DNA of 40,088 nucleotides from positions 1 through 40,088 of the forward strand of contig JALWLL010000077.1 in the NCBI GenBank assembly GCA_026996295.1, written 5' to 3'. Of this stretch, positions 23,894 to 33,625 are shown in pieces. Below the pieces are notes generated by a model. It had not been told where the DNA came from and ran no database searches. It worked only from the letters and a program-made list of their open reading frames with translations. This stretch comes from Sulfurimonas sp. Lineage in GTDB: Bacteria > Campylobacterota > Campylobacteria > Campylobacterales > Sulfurimonadaceae. The first letter of the stretch is position 1. Every line of letters begins with the position of its first letter. Made by a program: the position numbers and the translations under genes.

Positions 23894-24856
23894 ATGAAAA
23901 AACTAACAATAGCAACTCGTGTTTCAGATTTGGCACTTTGGCAGGCCTATCATATCAAAGATAGAGTAGAGGTCAAATATCCCGAGATAGAAGTTGTTTT
24001 AAACAAAATTGTTAGTAATGGGGACAAAGTTCTTGATAAACCACTTGCACTCATCGGTGGTAAAGGACATTTTACCAAAGAGCTAGAAGATGCAATGCTC
24101 GCGGGTAAAGCAGATATGGCGGTACACTCTTTAAAAGATGTGCCAACGTATATCCCAGAGGGGCTTGAGCTTGTTGCCGTGACTGAGCGTCAAGATCAGA
24201 GCGATGTATTTTTGTCTCATACATACGGTTCTTTGGATGAACTTCCAGAAGGTGCAGTTGTCGGAACTACATCTTTACGCCGCAGAATGCAGCTTCTTAA
24301 AAAAAGACCTGACTTGAAAGTAAAAGATCTTAGAGGCAATGTAAACACAAGACTCAGAAAGCTCAAAGAGGGTCAGTATGATGCGATTATTTTGGCATTT
24401 ATAGGTCTCAACAGACTTGATTTGCTTAAAGATATCCCTCATGTTGAAAAACTCTCTTTAGATATGATGATACCGCCAATGGGTCAAGCTGCTCTTGGCA
24501 TTGAAATAGTACAAGGCAATGAAAAGCTTGTAGAGATTGCACAATTTTTAAATGATGAGCATACTTTTTTATGCACACAGATAGAGAGAGATTTTATCTC
24601 TAAAATCGGGGCAGGGTGTTCTGCACCGGTTGCCTGCAACGCGGTAGTAGAAGATGGCGAGCGTATTGTTTTTAGAGTAATGCTCGGTTTTCCTGATGGA
24701 ACACATGTGATGCAAGAGAGAGTTGAACGAGCTTTGGATGATGTTGATAATCTTGGAAGTACGCTGGCAGAAGCTATGATAGACAAGGGTGCATTGGATC
24801 TTCTTAAGGATGCAGAAAAAGTAGCATTTAAAGATGAGATGCCACAAAGACTCTAG
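23894..24856 (+). CDS. hemC: Porphobilinogen deaminase (hydroxymethylbilane synthase)
   Basis: HemC joins four porphobilinogens into hydroxymethylbilane on the heme pathway. Signature segments are ATRVSDLALWQA (7-18), GGKGHFTKELE (55-65), MAVHSLKDVPT (75-85) and GTTSLRRRMQL; the dipyrromethane cofactor would attach at C242 in IGAGCSAPVA. Length is 320 residues, close to the usual. It follows the Dsb-like gene by 2 bases in the same run as hemA. Confidence 0.97.
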   Translation: MKKLTIATRVSDLALWQAYHIKDRVEVKYPEIEVVLNKIVSNGDKVLDKPLALIGGKGHFTKELEDAMLAGKADMAVHSLKDVPTYIPEGLELVAVTERQDQSDVFLSHTYGSLDELPEGAVVGTTSLRRRMQLLKKRPDLKVKDLRGNVNTRLRKLKEGQYDAIILAFIGLNRLDLLKDIPHVEKLSLDMMIPPMGQAALGIEIVQGNEKLVEIAQFLNDEHTFLCTQIERDFISKIGAGCSAPVACNAVVEDGERIVFRVMLGFPDGTHVMQERVERALDDVDNLGSTLAEAMIDKGALDLLKDAEKVAFKDEMPQRL

Positions 24857-24876
24857 TAGAGCAGTAAAGATAAATT

Positions 24877-26694
24877 ATGAAAAATACAATTAAACTTTTA
24901 CAAAAAGAAGATCAACTCACTGTTATAGAGGATGAGCTCGATATTTACCTGGAAATTCCACATCTCGCATATGCAGAAGTGAAGAAAAAAGATGGTGGTA
25001 AAGCACTTCTTTTTACAAATGTAGTTGACAAACAAAATGGTAAAAAATTTCCTGAAAGTGTTCTTATGAATGTCTTTGGATCTTATAAAAGATGTGAACT
25101 TCTTTTTGGAAGAACTATAGAGTCTATAGCTGATGAGATAACAAAGCTTCTACATATGAAACCTCCTCGTAGTTTTGGTGAAAAACTCTCCATGGCGAGT
25201 GAGCTTTTTAGCCTGAAAAATATATTTCCAAAGCGTCTAAGCGGTGAGGGTGCCTGTCAGGCTGTCAAATATCTTGAGGAGAATATTAATCTTTATGATA
25301 TTCCTGTGTTGACGACGTGGGAGCAAGACGGGGGTCCTTTTATTACTATGGGACAGGTATATACCCAAAGTCTTGACGGTGAACTTGTCAACCTTGGCAT
25401 GTACAGACTTCAGGTGTATGATAAAAATCATCTGGGTATGCACTGGCAGATACATAAAGACTCTTCTCACTTTTTTGATCAGTATCAAAAAGCGGGTAAA
25501 AAGATGCCGGTATCGATCGCTATCGGTGGTGATCCACTCTATACATGGTGTGCAACTGCTCCGCTTCCCTATGGTGTTAACGAGTTGTTGATGTATGGTC
25601 TTATCAAGAAAAAGCCTGCAAAGCTTGTGAAATCTTTAACAACACCATTGTATATACCTCAAGATGTTGATTATGTGATTGAGGGCTGGGTGGAGCCGAG
25701 TGAGCTTAAGATTGAGGGTCCTTTTGGGGATCATACGGGGTATTATACTCTGGAAGAACCATATCCTGTTATGGAAGTAAGTGCAATAACAACGAAAAAA
25801 GAGAAGGTGTTCTTGGCAACTGTTGTGGGTAAACCGCCTTTGGAAGATAAGTATATGGGCTGGGCAACCGGAAAAATATTTTTTCCGCTTCTCAAAACGA
25901 CTACACCTGATCTGCTGGATTATCATATGCCCGAAAACGGAGGCTTTCATAATCTGATCATAGCAAAGATGCAACCACATTATAAAGGTCATGCGAAGCA
26001 ATTTATGCATGCATTTTGGGGAGCAGGGCAGATGAGTTTTGTCAAACATGCTATTTTTGTCGATGAGAACGCTCCGCGTCTTGAGAACTATGAGACTTTG
26101 GCAACATACATACTAGACAGGTTTACACCGAAGTCTATGTTTATCTCTGAGGGTATTTTGGATGCTCTTGATCATTCATCGCCCGAAACACTTGTAGGCG
26201 GTAAGCTTGGTATCGATGCAACCGCGGCAAACAAAGTAGAAGCGCCGCAACTTTTAGGAGATGAAGAGCTTCTTAAAGAGGTGCAAGAACTTATCCCGGA
26301 TGCGGTTGATCTTCATCAGTTTATGAGACGTACCAAAAATCCTATAACAGTCATAGCATTACGTAAAACGAAAACGGCAAAAGAGTATTTTGATGCTTTG
26401 GTAACGTTGAGCACTTATATAAGAATAGTTGTTTTTGTGGATGCTGAAAAAAATGATGTCAACAACTCCTATATGATCATCTGGCGTGTGACAAACAACA
26501 TGGATGCCCAAAGAGATGTTTTCGTCTCAGGTTTGATGGTCGGCGTGGATGGAACCAACAAAACATCACTTGATGGCTTCACACGAGAATGGCCGGATGA
26601 TGTCGATTGTACGCAGAGTGTTGTCGATGATCTTAAAGAAAGAGGGCTCTGGAATCTCGAAGATGAACTTTATGAAAGATACCAACTTTCATAG
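24877..26694 (+). CDS. UbiD-family decarboxylase, menaquinone synthesis
   Basis: This 605-residue protein belongs to the UbiD family, which decarboxylates aromatic acids with prenylated FMN. NLGMYRLQVYD (172-182) and EGPFGDHTGYY (280-290) contain the conserved cofactor and catalytic residues. The length and context match the menaquinone (futalosine-route) decarboxylase of Campylobacterota, sometimes named MqnL; E. coli UbiD is shorter. The prenyl-FMN maker UbiX and other mqn genes are not in the window. It ends the cofactor operon, 20 bases after hemC. Confidence 0.9.
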   Translation: MKNTIKLLQKEDQLTVIEDELDIYLEIPHLAYAEVKKKDGGKALLFTNVVDKQNGKKFPESVLMNVFGSYKRCELLFGRTIESIADEITKLLHMKPPRSFGEKLSMASELFSLKNIFPKRLSGEGACQAVKYLEENINLYDIPVLTTWEQDGGPFITMGQVYTQSLDGELVNLGMYRLQVYDKNHLGMHWQIHKDSSHFFDQYQKAGKKMPVSIAIGGDPLYTWCATAPLPYGVNELLMYGLIKKKPAKLVKSLTTPLYIPQDVDYVIEGWVEPSELKIEGPFGDHTGYYTLEEPYPVMEVSAITTKKEKVFLATVVGKPPLEDKYMGWATGKIFFPLLKTTTPDLLDYHMPENGGFHNLIIAKMQPHYKGHAKQFMHAFWGAGQMSFVKHAIFVDENAPRLENYETLATYILDRFTPKSMFISEGILDALDHSSPETLVGGKLGIDATAANKVEAPQLLGDEELLKEVQELIPDAVDLHQFMRRTKNPITVIALRKTKTAKEYFDALVTLSTYIRIVVFVDAEKNDVNNSYMIIWRVTNNMDAQRDVFVSGLMVGVDGTNKTSLDGFTREWPDDVDCTQSVVDDLKERGLWNLEDELYERYQLS

Positions 26695-26733
26695 TTCCCC
26701 TCTTATAATCTTTTAAAAATCACCAAATTTAGC

Positions 26734-26739
26734 TAAAAT
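26734..26739 (+). promoter_or_regulatory. -10 box of argH
   Basis: TAAAAT in the 72-base gap before argH, with leader length of about 22. A second candidate, TATAAT at 26704-26709, lies closer to the previous gene. Confidence 0.4.
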
Positions 26740-26766
26740 AGCGAACTTTTTATAATTGGAGAAATT

Positions 26767-28149
26767 ATGGACAAAATGTGGTCAGGCCGTTTTTCTGCCG
26801 GTGCATCAAACCTTTTGGATCAGTTCAATGCTTCTATAATGTTTGACAGAAAACTTTACCGTGAAGATATTGAAGGCTCTTTAGCCCATGCCGCCATGCT
26901 TGCTAAGCAGGGTATTTTAACAACTGAGGAGCTTCGTCAGATTACTGATGGACTTAAGCAAATCATGAAAGAGATCGAAGCGGGTGAGTTTGAGTGGAAT
27001 ATTCATGATGAAGATATCCACATGGGCATTGAGAAGCGTTTAACCGCACTCATAGGTGATGCAGGAAAAAAACTTCATACGGCAAGAAGTAGAAATGATC
27101 AGGTTGCCGTTGATTTTCGCCGTTATGTATTGAGAAAAAATCTTGAGATCGCAGATGCAGTTAAATTGCTTATGCAGGAGATGCTTGTAGTTGCTCTCAA
27201 ACATACTGAGACACTTATCCCGGGAATGACCCACCTACAACACGCACAACCGATAAATTTTGGTTTTCATTTAGGTGCATATCTTTCAATGTTTAAGCGT
27301 GATATAGAACGTTTACAAAGCTCATATGAGCGTAATAATATCTCCCCTTTAGGGTGTGCGGCACTCGCAGGTACACCACATAATATTGATAGAGAGATGA
27401 GTGCTGAGCTTCTAGGTTTTGATAGCGTGAGTGTAAACTGTTTGGATACGGTTAGCGACAGAGATTTTGCTTTAGAGATTCTGTTTAATATCTCTACCTT
27501 AATGATGCATATATCAAGACTCTCAGAAGAGCTGGTTATGTGGTCAAGCTATGAGTTTGGTTTTATCGAACTCAGTGATGAGTATTCTACGGGAAGCTCC
27601 ATTATGCCTCAGAAGAAAAATCCTGATGTTCCAGAACTCTTACGTGGCAAAACGGGTCGTGTATATGGTTCTCTTATTGGCTTGCTGACGGTTATGAAGG
27701 GCTTGCCTTTGGCATATAACAAAGATACTCAAGAGGATAAAGAGGGGGTTTTTGATGCAGTGGAGACGGCGGAGATATCTTTAGAGATACTCAAAGAAGC
27801 GATTAAAACGATGCAGGTCAAAGCAGAGAATATGCAAGATGCATGTAAGGTAGGACACCTCTCGGCAACTGATCTTGCTGATTATCTGGTTGAGAAGTGT
27901 GGTATTGCATTTCGTGAAGCCCACTTCATTACAGGAAAAGCGGTTGCAAAAAGTGAAGAGTTGAACATCGATTTGAGTGATCTTGATTTGAAATACCTTA
28001 AAGAGATAGATGCCCGCATCAATGAAGACGTGCTTGAATATCTTGTACTTGAAAACTCCATGAATGCACGGACTTCTGAAGGTGGAACAGCATCTTCTAG
28101 AACGAAAGAGCAACTTGAATATTTTAAAACTTTTTTAGAAGGAAAATAG
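26767..28149 (+). CDS. argH: Argininosuccinate lyase
   Basis: ArgH splits argininosuccinate into arginine and fumarate, the last step of arginine synthesis. The superfamily signature [12 protein letters not shown] is at 276-287, the catalytic His in MTHLQHAQP at H159, and [10 protein letters not shown] (105-114) is typical. At 460 residues the protein is full length. GGAG lies 7 bases upstream of the ATG. It abuts the OsmC gene. Confidence 0.97.
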   Translation: MDKMWSGRFSAGASNLLDQFNASIMFDRKLYREDIEGSLAHAAMLAKQGILTTEELRQITDGLKQIMKEIEAGEFEWNIHDEDIHMGIEKRLTALIGDAGKKLHTARSRNDQVAVDFRRYVLRKNLEIADAVKLLMQEMLVVALKHTETLIPGMTHLQHAQPINFGFHLGAYLSMFKRDIERLQSSYERNNISPLGCAALAGTPHNIDREMSAELLGFDSVSVNCLDTVSDRDFALEILFNISTLMMHISRLSEELVMWSSYEFGFIELSDEYSTGSSIMPQKKNPDVPELLRGKTGRVYGSLIGLLTVMKGLPLAYNKDTQEDKEGVFDAVETAEISLEILKEAIKTMQVKAENMQDACKVGHLSATDLADYLVEKCGIAFREAHFITGKAVAKSEELNIDLSDLDLKYLKEIDARINEDVLEYLVLENSMNARTSEGGTASSRTKEQLEYFKTFLEGK

Positions 28150-28614
28150 ATGAAAGTAAGTATTGCACATCAAGAGGGTATGAAATTTGAAGCAAAAACT
28201 TCAAAGAGCAGTTTTGTTATTGATTGTCCGGTTATCTCACCGGTCGAGTATTTTTTGGCAGGGATCATAACATGTAGTGCTACGGATATTATTTTAATAC
28301 CTAAAAATCAAGGCTATAGTGTAAAAAATTTAGTGGTCGATGGTGATGTTGTAAGAAATGAAACACAGCCGTGTAAGTTTAATACGCTGCATTTAACATA
28401 CAGTTTTGATTCTGATGCAGATGATACCACGGCGGCTCGTTGGGTGATGGCATCGTTAGAGACCTATTGCTCAACGATCAACACCATCCGTGATACAACA
28501 AAAATCTCTTACTCTGTAACACATAACGGCAAGCTTATCAAAGAAAACGAAGCGTTGATAAGTGGCGGTGGTATGAAAATAGATATGGGTGAGATAGAAG
28601 CCTGCCCCTCATAA
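28150..28614 (+). CDS. OsmC-family protein
   Basis: This 154-residue protein has the OsmC/Ohr fold. Members usually reduce organic hydroperoxides with two cysteines. Here the candidates are the Cys in ITCSATDI (about residue 41) and the Cys in LETYCSTINT (about residue 115), which fit the family positions, so activity is plausible. Other cysteines are near the start (DCPVIS) and the end (ACPS). It begins immediately after the argH stop, so both share a transcript, and it ends just ahead of a convergent terminator. Confidence 0.85.
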   Translation: MKVSIAHQEGMKFEAKTSKSSFVIDCPVISPVEYFLAGIITCSATDIILIPKNQGYSVKNLVVDGDVVRNETQPCKFNTLHLTYSFDSDADDTTAARWVMASLETYCSTINTIRDTTKISYSVTHNGKLIKENEALISGGGMKIDMGEIEACPS

Positions 28615-28616
28615 AA

Positions 28617-28648
28617 AAGCTCTGTAGGCTCTACGCCCCGTAGAGCTT
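28617..28648 (-). terminator. Convergent terminator
   Basis: AAGCTCT (28617-28623) and AGAGCTT (28642-28648) pair; an inner alternative, GCTCTAC-GCCCC-GTAGAGC (28628-28646), is a perfect 7-bp stem. On the minus strand the outer stem is followed by TTTT, so it fits best as terminator of the transglycosylase gene, whose last codons it includes. It may also stop argH-osmC read-through. Confidence 0.6.
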
Positions 28649-29797
28649 ATGATAAGCACCCATCCTTTTTGAAACTTTTTTCAAATACTGTTTTGGTTCT
28701 TCCCAGCGTAAATCTTTGAGAAGTTTTGCATACACTTCATCAGAGGAGAGTCTGTTAATGATGGGTGCAGCCTTGTTCATGTTGTATGTGTGCGTAAACG
28801 CCCATGCAATGTTGCCTGCACCTGTGTTGTATGCTGCTATGGTGCAGTAAAGTCTGCTGATGGGATCTTTGATCTTTTTAAGATATCTGTAGTATAAGAT
28901 ATGTAAATAGGCACTCCCCATTGTAATATTGTTGCTACTGTTGTAAAGATATGTTCCACTCACAAGTCTTTTCTTTTTGTATAGATAGAGGTAGGTATCT
29001 ACTCCTGCGGTTTTTGGAACTATCTGCATGAGACCGTATGCCGGTATGTGGCTTCTGGCTCTAGGGTTAAAACTGCTTTCTGTATGCATAATGGCAAAGA
29101 TCAAAGGGAGTGGCAGTTTTTGTTTGTGTGCATTTTTTCTTACCTCTTCGAGGTAGAGCCGTGATCTTTTTATCATGGTGTCTGATGGAAGCTTTATGGT
29201 GAGGGTAAATACTTTTGCATCTTTAACTTTATCAGATTGTAGAGTTTTTATTGTATGGGTTGCTATCTCTTTTTGTACATATGCACGGACACTTTTTTTC
29301 GTAGGTGCTTTATCAAATATGACATGTGAGAGTATAGGTTCTGCTTGCACCCTTGCACTGACAACACTTTGAGGTTTTTGGATCTTTTGGAGCCTTTTTT
29401 CAAGCTCATCTCTTTGCTGTGCAGTGTGCGTATCTACCGTTACCACATATGCAAGCGCCGCTTTAAGGTTTTGTTGTGCCTGTGCCTGTGAAGATGCAAT
29501 CGTCTCGAGCGTGATTGTGTTGTTGGCAAAATCTACATCGGTTCTTGTTTTTTTATCTTTGGTGTACTCAACCCATCTTTTTTTTGTTGAGAGTTTGGGG
29601 TCATCCCAAAAAGCACTTAGCTCTTTTTTGTAGTTTTTATAAGCTTCAAGTTGTGCTTTTTGGTAGGCTTGAAAACTCTCTTCTTGAGTTTTTTTATAGG
29701 CATTGAACTCTTTCATCTGTTGAAGCTGAAACTGATCCGCTCCCTGTGCAAAAACGGCACAAGAGAGCAGAGTTGTCAAGATTATATTTTTGAACAA
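28631..29797 (-). CDS. MltC-like lytic murein transglycosylase
   Basis: The enzyme cleaves peptidoglycan glycan strands, forming 1,6-anhydromuramic ends. This 388-residue protein has a signal peptide (about 1-19), an N-terminal region related to the MltC DUF3393 domain (about 60-200) and an SLT catalytic domain with E240 in MHTESSFNPRA, GLMQIVPKTAG and AAYNTGAGN. There is no lipobox Cys, unlike E. coli MltC, so it should be soluble in the periplasm. Residues 25-60 repeat F/A-x-x-Y-K-K patterns and may be helical. The start is TTG with AAAGG upstream. Confidence 0.9.
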   Translation of the reverse strand: MFKNIILTTLLSCAVFAQGADQFQLQQMKEFNAYKKTQEESFQAYQKAQLEAYKNYKKELSAFWDDPKLSTKKRWVEYTKDKKTRTDVDFANNTITLETIASSQAQAQQNLKAALAYVVTVDTHTAQQRDELEKRLQKIQKPQSVVSARVQAEPILSHVIFDKAPTKKSVRAYVQKEIATHTIKTLQSDKVKDAKVFTLTIKLPSDTMIKRSRLYLEEVRKNAHKQKLPLPLIFAIMHTESSFNPRARSHIPAYGLMQIVPKTAGVDTYLYLYKKKRLVSGTYLYNSSNNITMGSAYLHILYYRYLKKIKDPISRLYCTIAAYNTGAGNIAWAFTHTYNMNKAAPIINRLSSDEVYAKLLKDLRWEEPKQYLKKVSKRMGAYHKLYGA

Positions 29798-29820
29798 AGA
29801 AGATACCTTTACATTGTCAC

Positions 29821-30177
29821 TTAAAAGTGCCCTTTTGGATCGGCATCACTGAAGTGACCCCATTTGAGCTTGGCTCCACCCAAAACATGGAAGTGCAGGT
29901 GTTGCACCTCTTGTCCACCGTTTTCACCTATGTTTGTGATCACTCTGTAGCCACTTTTGTCTATATCCATCTCTTGAGCTACTTTTTGGATAAAAGTTGT
30001 CATTTTACCCATAAGCTCACCGCTTACCTCGTTGAAGCTCTCTACATGGATTTTAGGAATTGCCAAAATATGCACGGGAGCCTTTGGGTTGATATCGTGA
30101 AATGCTAAAAAATTCTCATCTTCTAAAATTGGGTTTGAAGGTATCTCTTTATTTACTATTTTGCAAAATAAACACAT
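29821..30177 (-). CDS. HIT-family nucleotide-binding hydrolase
   Basis: This 118-residue HINT-type protein hydrolyses nucleoside phosphoramidates and related compounds. The histidine triad is HLHFHVLGG (H93, H95, H97), and the N-terminal CLFC with downstream His residues is the usual zinc-binding form. It is divergent from pheS, next to it as in H. pylori (HP0404/HP0403 by recall). AAAGGA and an extended -10 box precede the ATG. Confidence 0.93.
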   Translation of the reverse strand: MCLFCKIVNKEIPSNPILEDENFLAFHDINPKAPVHILAIPKIHVESFNEVSGELMGKMTTFIQKVAQEMDIDKSGYRVITNIGENGGQEVQHLHFHVLGGAKLKWGHFSDADPKGHF

Positions 30178-30210
30178 TGTTTTTCCTTTTATTTCTTGGT
30201 TATATCCTAA

Positions 30211-30219
30211 ATTATAGCA
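30211..30219 (-). promoter_or_regulatory. Extended -10 promoter of the HIT gene
   Basis: TGCTATAAT on the minus strand, about 34 bases before the ATG. Confidence 0.5.
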
Positions 30220-30261
30220 TATTATTCTCTTTGATGAAGCTGTATATAAAATATTTTTGAC

Positions 30262-30267
30262 TATAAT
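30262..30267 (+). promoter_or_regulatory. -10 box of pheS
   Basis: TATAAT 35 bases before the TTG start of pheS, within an AT-rich run and without a clear -35. Confidence 0.5.
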
Positions 30268-30302
30268 CTATTCTAAAATTTTAATAATTATGGAGCCTCT
30301 AT

Positions 30303-31295
30303 TTGAAAGAGTGGTATGACGCAATAAAAGAAGCACAAAGTGTTGAAAAACTGGAAGAGATCCGTATTTCTGTGTTTGGAAAAAAGGGTGTTTTAGCAGC
30401 AGAATTTGCTAAAATGAAAAGTGCCCCAAATGATCAAAAAGCACAAATAGCAAAAGATCTCAATACGCATAAAAGCTCACTCATGAATGAGTTTACAGCG
30501 AGAAAAATAACTTTGCAGACCTTACAATTGCAAGAAGCTATGAAAGCCGAGTCTATTGATGTATCCCTTTTTACTTCAAAAAGTCAAGCAGGAGCATTGC
30601 ACCCTGTTATGGAAACTATGGACAGAATCGTTGAGTATTTTACTGCTATGAATTTTGCAGTCAAAACAGGCAATATGGTAGAAGATGATTTTAACAATTT
30701 TGAAGCACTGAATCTTCCTAAATACCATCCTGCAAGGGATATGCAAGATACATTTTATTTTAAAGATGAGATGCTTCTTCGTACACATACATCACCGGTT
30801 CAGATAAGAACTATGATGAATACAAAACCGCCAATTCGTATGATAGCACCGGGAGCTGTGTTTCGTCGTGATTATGATCTGACACATACACCTATGTTCC
30901 ATCAGGTTGAGGGGCTTTTGGTCGATGATGAGGGGAAAGTTTCATTTGCCAACCTAAAGTATATTTTAGAAGATTTTTTAAAGTATATGTTTGGAGATAT
31001 TGAGGTTCGTTTTCGTCCAAGCTTTTTCCCTTTTACAGAGCCTTCGGCGGAGGTGGATATCTCTTGTGTGTTTTGTAAAGGTGAGGGGTGTCGTGTTTGT
31101 TCACATACAGGATGGTTGGAAGTACTTGGATGTGGTATAGTTGATCCCAATGTTTTTAAAGCGGTGAAGTATAAAAATGTGAGTGGTTATGCTTTTGGTC
31201 TGGGAGTTGAAAGGTTTGCAATGCTGATTCATCAAATTGGTGATCTTCGTTCTCTATTTGAAGGAGATATTAAGTTGTTGGAGCAGTTTCAATGA
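30303..31295 (+). CDS. pheS: Phenylalanyl-tRNA synthetase alpha subunit
   Basis: PheS is the catalytic subunit of the alpha2-beta2 enzyme. The class II core is present: [37 protein letters not shown] and the Cys-rich [12 protein letters not shown]...GWLEVLGCG, and [10 protein letters not shown] is motif 3. At 330 residues it is full length, with an N-terminal coiled-coil arm. The start is TTG with GGAG 7 bases upstream. It overlaps pheT by ATGA. Confidence 0.97.
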   Translation: MKEWYDAIKEAQSVEKLEEIRISVFGKKGVLAAEFAKMKSAPNDQKAQIAKDLNTHKSSLMNEFTARKITLQTLQLQEAMKAESIDVSLFTSKSQAGALHPVMETMDRIVEYFTAMNFAVKTGNMVEDDFNNFEALNLPKYHPARDMQDTFYFKDEMLLRTHTSPVQIRTMMNTKPPIRMIAPGAVFRRDYDLTHTPMFHQVEGLLVDDEGKVSFANLKYILEDFLKYMFGDIEVRFRPSFFPFTEPSAEVDISCVFCKGEGCRVCSHTGWLEVLGCGIVDPNVFKAVKYKNVSGYAFGLGVERFAMLIHQIGDLRSLFEGDIKLLEQFQ

Positions 31296-33625
31296 TTATT
31301 ACTAGAAGTTGGTTGGAAGAGTGGATAGATCTAAAAGGGATCACAACAGATGAACTTGTGAAAACTTTTAACTCAATAGGTTTGGAAGTTGACAGTGTTC
31401 ACAAGTATAAAGTACCGCCTAAAATCATATTTGGCAAGGTTTTGGAGTGTGAGAAACATCCCGATGCAGACAAGCTTAATGTTTGTAAAGTCGATATAGG
31501 TACGAGTGTACGCCAAATCGTATGTGGAGCTTCCAATGTTCGTAAAGGTTTGGATGTTGTAGTAGCTACTATCGGTGCAACGATGCCGAGTGGTCTTGTT
31601 ATTAAACCTGTCAAACTTCGCGGTGTAGAATCTGAGGGGATGATATGTTCAGCTTCTGAGATAGGGCTTCACGATACCAAAGATGGAATCATTGAACTTG
31701 ATAGCAGCGTAGGCAGATACGAACTTGGTCAAGAGGTGAGTGAAAATTTTATTTTCAGTGATGATATTATAGAGATCGAGTTGACGGCTAACAGGGGTGA
31801 TTGTTTAAGTATCAGAGGTATTGCACGTGATCTGAGTGCTGCCTATGACAGACCGCTTAAAGAGCAAAATGTTGAAGAGAATGAAGACAGACGTATAGGT
31901 ATCGGAAGAATTTTAAGCTTAACACATCACAATGATCTGAATGTAAATCTTCGCTACAGAGCGGTAGATCTTGAGAATTTGACGCTTCCTTTTGTTGTAA
32001 AACTCAGACTGGCACAAATTGATGATGAGCGGGAGTCGGGTATTGAAGCTATTATGCTTTATGCGACGCACTCTACGGGTGTGATCCTTAGAGCATATAA
32101 TTATGATTTTTTCTGTGAAGCAAAGAATACAATGGCAAAAATTGAACTTACAGAAGATGAGAACGGTTTTGCTTGCATTATGGGAAAAGAAAAAGCTTCT
32201 ATCATCGGAATCATTCAAGAGGACTCATCTAAAGTAAATTATACAAAAGGGATGGTTCTTATCGAAGCGAGTTATATCCCACCGGATATCATCTCTAAGA
32301 AGATGTCTGTACATAAAATTGATGCAGGACCAATGTACTATAGAACATCAAGAGGAAGTGAACCTGAGCTGAACAAAGGTTTGGGTTTTTGTCTTGATCT
32401 GATTGAACACAATTCCGATTCTTCCATCTATGGCGGTAATATTGAGCTGTGTGACTCTTATGAAGATAAAATAGTCAGTGTCAGCAAAGAAGAGATAGAC
32501 GCTATCATCGGTGCAAATATTGATAAGATGAAAATAACAAAAATTTTGAAAAATTTAGGTTTTAATACATCAAAATCACAAAGCAATAATTTTGTTATCG
32601 TTGTTCCAAGGTTTCGTCATGATATAGTGAATAAGCAAGATATCATAGAAGAGATCGTTAGAATGGTCGGCATCGACAATATCCCATCAAAACCGTTTAC
32701 TTTTACAGAAGCCAACAGACTAGAAGATGATTACTTTGCCTATAAGAAAAAACGCAATTTCAGATATCGTTGTGCGCACAGTGGTTTTTATGAAAGTATC
32801 CATTTCGTTTTTGATGAGAAAAAAGTACTTCAAGAGTATGGTTTTGAAACAACAAAAGAGGAGTTGGAGCTACTCAATCCAATTGTCAATACTTTGGATA
32901 CTTTACGTCCAACACTTTTAACAGGACTTCTGAAAGCGGCTTCTAACAATGCTAAAAATGGATATGCTTCCATAAAGCTCTTTGAGATCGGTTCGGTATT
33001 TAACCCTTTACGGGAAGAATCCCTAAAGATGTCCGTGCTGTTTTGTGGAGACAAAGAGGGTGAAACGCTTTTAAATAAAGGGAAACCTGAAAAAGTAAAC
33101 TTTGCTCTATTTACTCAAAAAATTGCTGATATTATCGGTGATTTTGAACTAAAAGAGTCTCAAACACAACATACGCTTTCCCATAATTATCAGTGTGCAG
33201 ATATCATCATAGAAGGTGAAGTGGTTGGAGAGCTGTTTCGCGTGCATCCTAATGTAGAAAAAAGTTATGATCTTGATGTGACCTATATGTGTGAGATCGA
33301 TTTTGAGAAGCTTCCTTATGGCTTGAAAAAAGCTCACGTGACTTCTAAGTACCAAGCCTCAACAAGAGACCTTAGCCTCATCATACCAAAAGAGATGAAA
33401 TACGAAAAAATTAAAGCAGTGATCGAAGCGAACAAAAGTGAAGAGTTGATCCGCTTTTACCCTGTTGATACATACACGGATGAATCGCTTGGTGATACTA
33501 TGAGTCTTTCTATCCGTTTTATATTACAATCAAATACTAAGACACTTGAAGAGGAAGATATAACATTTGCGATGCAAACTATTTTAGATGCTTTGCAAAA
33601 CGAATTGGGGATAGGTTTACGATGA
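31292..33625 (+). CDS. pheT: Phenylalanyl-tRNA synthetase beta subunit
   Basis: This 777-residue protein has the usual order: B1 tRNA-binding domain (about 40-150, with [22 protein letters not shown]), the B3/B4 editing module (about 210-360), B5 (about 395-470), a catalytic-like core (about 475-670) and the C-terminal anticodon-binding FDX-ACB domain (about 685-777, starting [10 protein letters not shown]). It completes the heterotetramer with PheS. It overlaps both neighbours by 4 bases. Confidence 0.97.
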   Translation: MIITRSWLEEWIDLKGITTDELVKTFNSIGLEVDSVHKYKVPPKIIFGKVLECEKHPDADKLNVCKVDIGTSVRQIVCGASNVRKGLDVVVATIGATMPSGLVIKPVKLRGVESEGMICSASEIGLHDTKDGIIELDSSVGRYELGQEVSENFIFSDDIIEIELTANRGDCLSIRGIARDLSAAYDRPLKEQNVEENEDRRIGIGRILSLTHHNDLNVNLRYRAVDLENLTLPFVVKLRLAQIDDERESGIEAIMLYATHSTGVILRAYNYDFFCEAKNTMAKIELTEDENGFACIMGKEKASIIGIIQEDSSKVNYTKGMVLIEASYIPPDIISKKMSVHKIDAGPMYYRTSRGSEPELNKGLGFCLDLIEHNSDSSIYGGNIELCDSYEDKIVSVSKEEIDAIIGANIDKMKITKILKNLGFNTSKSQSNNFVIVVPRFRHDIVNKQDIIEEIVRMVGIDNIPSKPFTFTEANRLEDDYFAYKKKRNFRYRCAHSGFYESIHFVFDEKKVLQEYGFETTKEELELLNPIVNTLDTLRPTLLTGLLKAASNNAKNGYASIKLFEIGSVFNPLREESLKMSVLFCGDKEGETLLNKGKPEKVNFALFTQKIADIIGDFELKESQTQHTLSHNYQCADIIIEGEVVGELFRVHPNVEKSYDLDVTYMCEIDFEKLPYGLKKAHVTSKYQASTRDLSLIIPKEMKYEKIKAVIEANKSEELIRFYPVDTYTDESLGDTMSLSIRFILQSNTKTLEEEDITFAMQTILDALQNELGIGLR

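Noticed and set aside
29175-29706. Plus-strand open frames rich in Cys, Ser and Phe
   Set aside because: They are shadows of the transglycosylase gene in the opposite strand, without ribosome sites.
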